NCBI RefSeq assembly: GCF_902459505.1
Contig: NC_047094.1
Span: 24,661,241-24,725,240, forward strand
DNA: 64,000 nucleotides
From: Geotrypetes seraphini
Lineage: Eukaryota > Chordata > Amphibia > Gymnophiona > Dermophiidae
Direction of reading: 5' to 3'
Position numbers and translations under genes: made by a program. The notes below the pieces were generated by a model. The model ran no database searches. It saw only the letters and a program-made list of their open reading frames with translations, and had not been told where the DNA came from. Within the stretch, counting starts at the first letter, position 1; every line of letters begins with the position of its first letter. Shown here in pieces: positions 63,974 through 64,000 of this stretch.

Positions 63974-64000
63974 ATTTATAGACTACTAGTGTTTAAGCCC

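Noticed and set aside
59448-64000. Further TECPR1 exons
   Set aside because: I looked for sequence encoding the next conserved block (RWNPMGGF in human) and found none. The open frame past 59447 to 59648 is intron read-through.
1-64000. Retrovirus, other LTR element or Polinton copies
   Set aside because: No paired long terminal repeats, integrase, capsid or envelope-like reading was recognised in the window.

Overview
This is vertebrate genomic DNA that is mostly transposable-element remains. It carries two recognisable host genes, arranged head to head. BRI3 (brain protein I3) is complete on the minus strand in three coding exons (41907-42039, 33660-33792, 9015-9147), with a 3' UTR reaching a poly(A) signal near 8491. 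TECPR1 begins on the plus strand: a GC-rich promoter and 5' UTR region lies near 49.9-50.3 kb and the first coding exon is at 59215-59447, with the rest of the gene beyond the right edge. The same divergent pair sits side by side in other vertebrates, including human 7q21.3, so the synteny supports both calls.

The repeat content (CR1 and L2 LINEs, some L1 and Penelope-like elements, a MIR-like tRNA-derived SINE, and dozens of palindromic hAT and Harbinger-like MITEs) suggests an amphibian, most likely a caecilian. That species-level guess rests on general recognition of these repeat families and is only moderately secure.

Layout: 1-8.4 kb is intergenic and repeat-filled, including an L2 copy nested in a CR1 copy. 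8.5-42.3 kb is BRI3. Its 24.5-kb intron 2 holds a multi-level nest (24.8-27.7 kb) around the best-preserved CR1 reverse-transcriptase ORF. Its 8.1-kb intron 1 holds an unexplained TATA/CCAAT/E2F-type promoter-like island on the opposite strand near 39.6 kb. 42.0-42.6 kb is the BRI3 CpG-rich promoter with a perfect CLEAR (TFEB-type) 10-mer. 42.9-45.3 kb is an old L1 broken up by later insertions. 45.3-49.9 kb is repeat-rich intergenic DNA. 49.9-64 kb is the TECPR1 promoter, 5' UTR, first intron and first coding exon, again full of nested MITEs, SINEs and LINEs.

Biology: BRI3 is a small late-endosome/lysosome membrane protein, and TECPR1 is an autophagy and lysosome-damage factor that works with ATG5-ATG12. 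Two lysosome-linked genes therefore share a divergent locus. No CRISPR array, tRNA or rRNA gene, LTR retroelement or Polinton was recognised. The most notable non-gene signals are: a 5'-truncated Penelope-like element flanked by a near-identical 121-bp direct repeat; several hammerhead-ribozyme-like cores attached to Penelope-type repeats; two kinds of 8-bp hAT target duplication that separate by MITE family; and two GC-rich 430-bp palindromes from one family.
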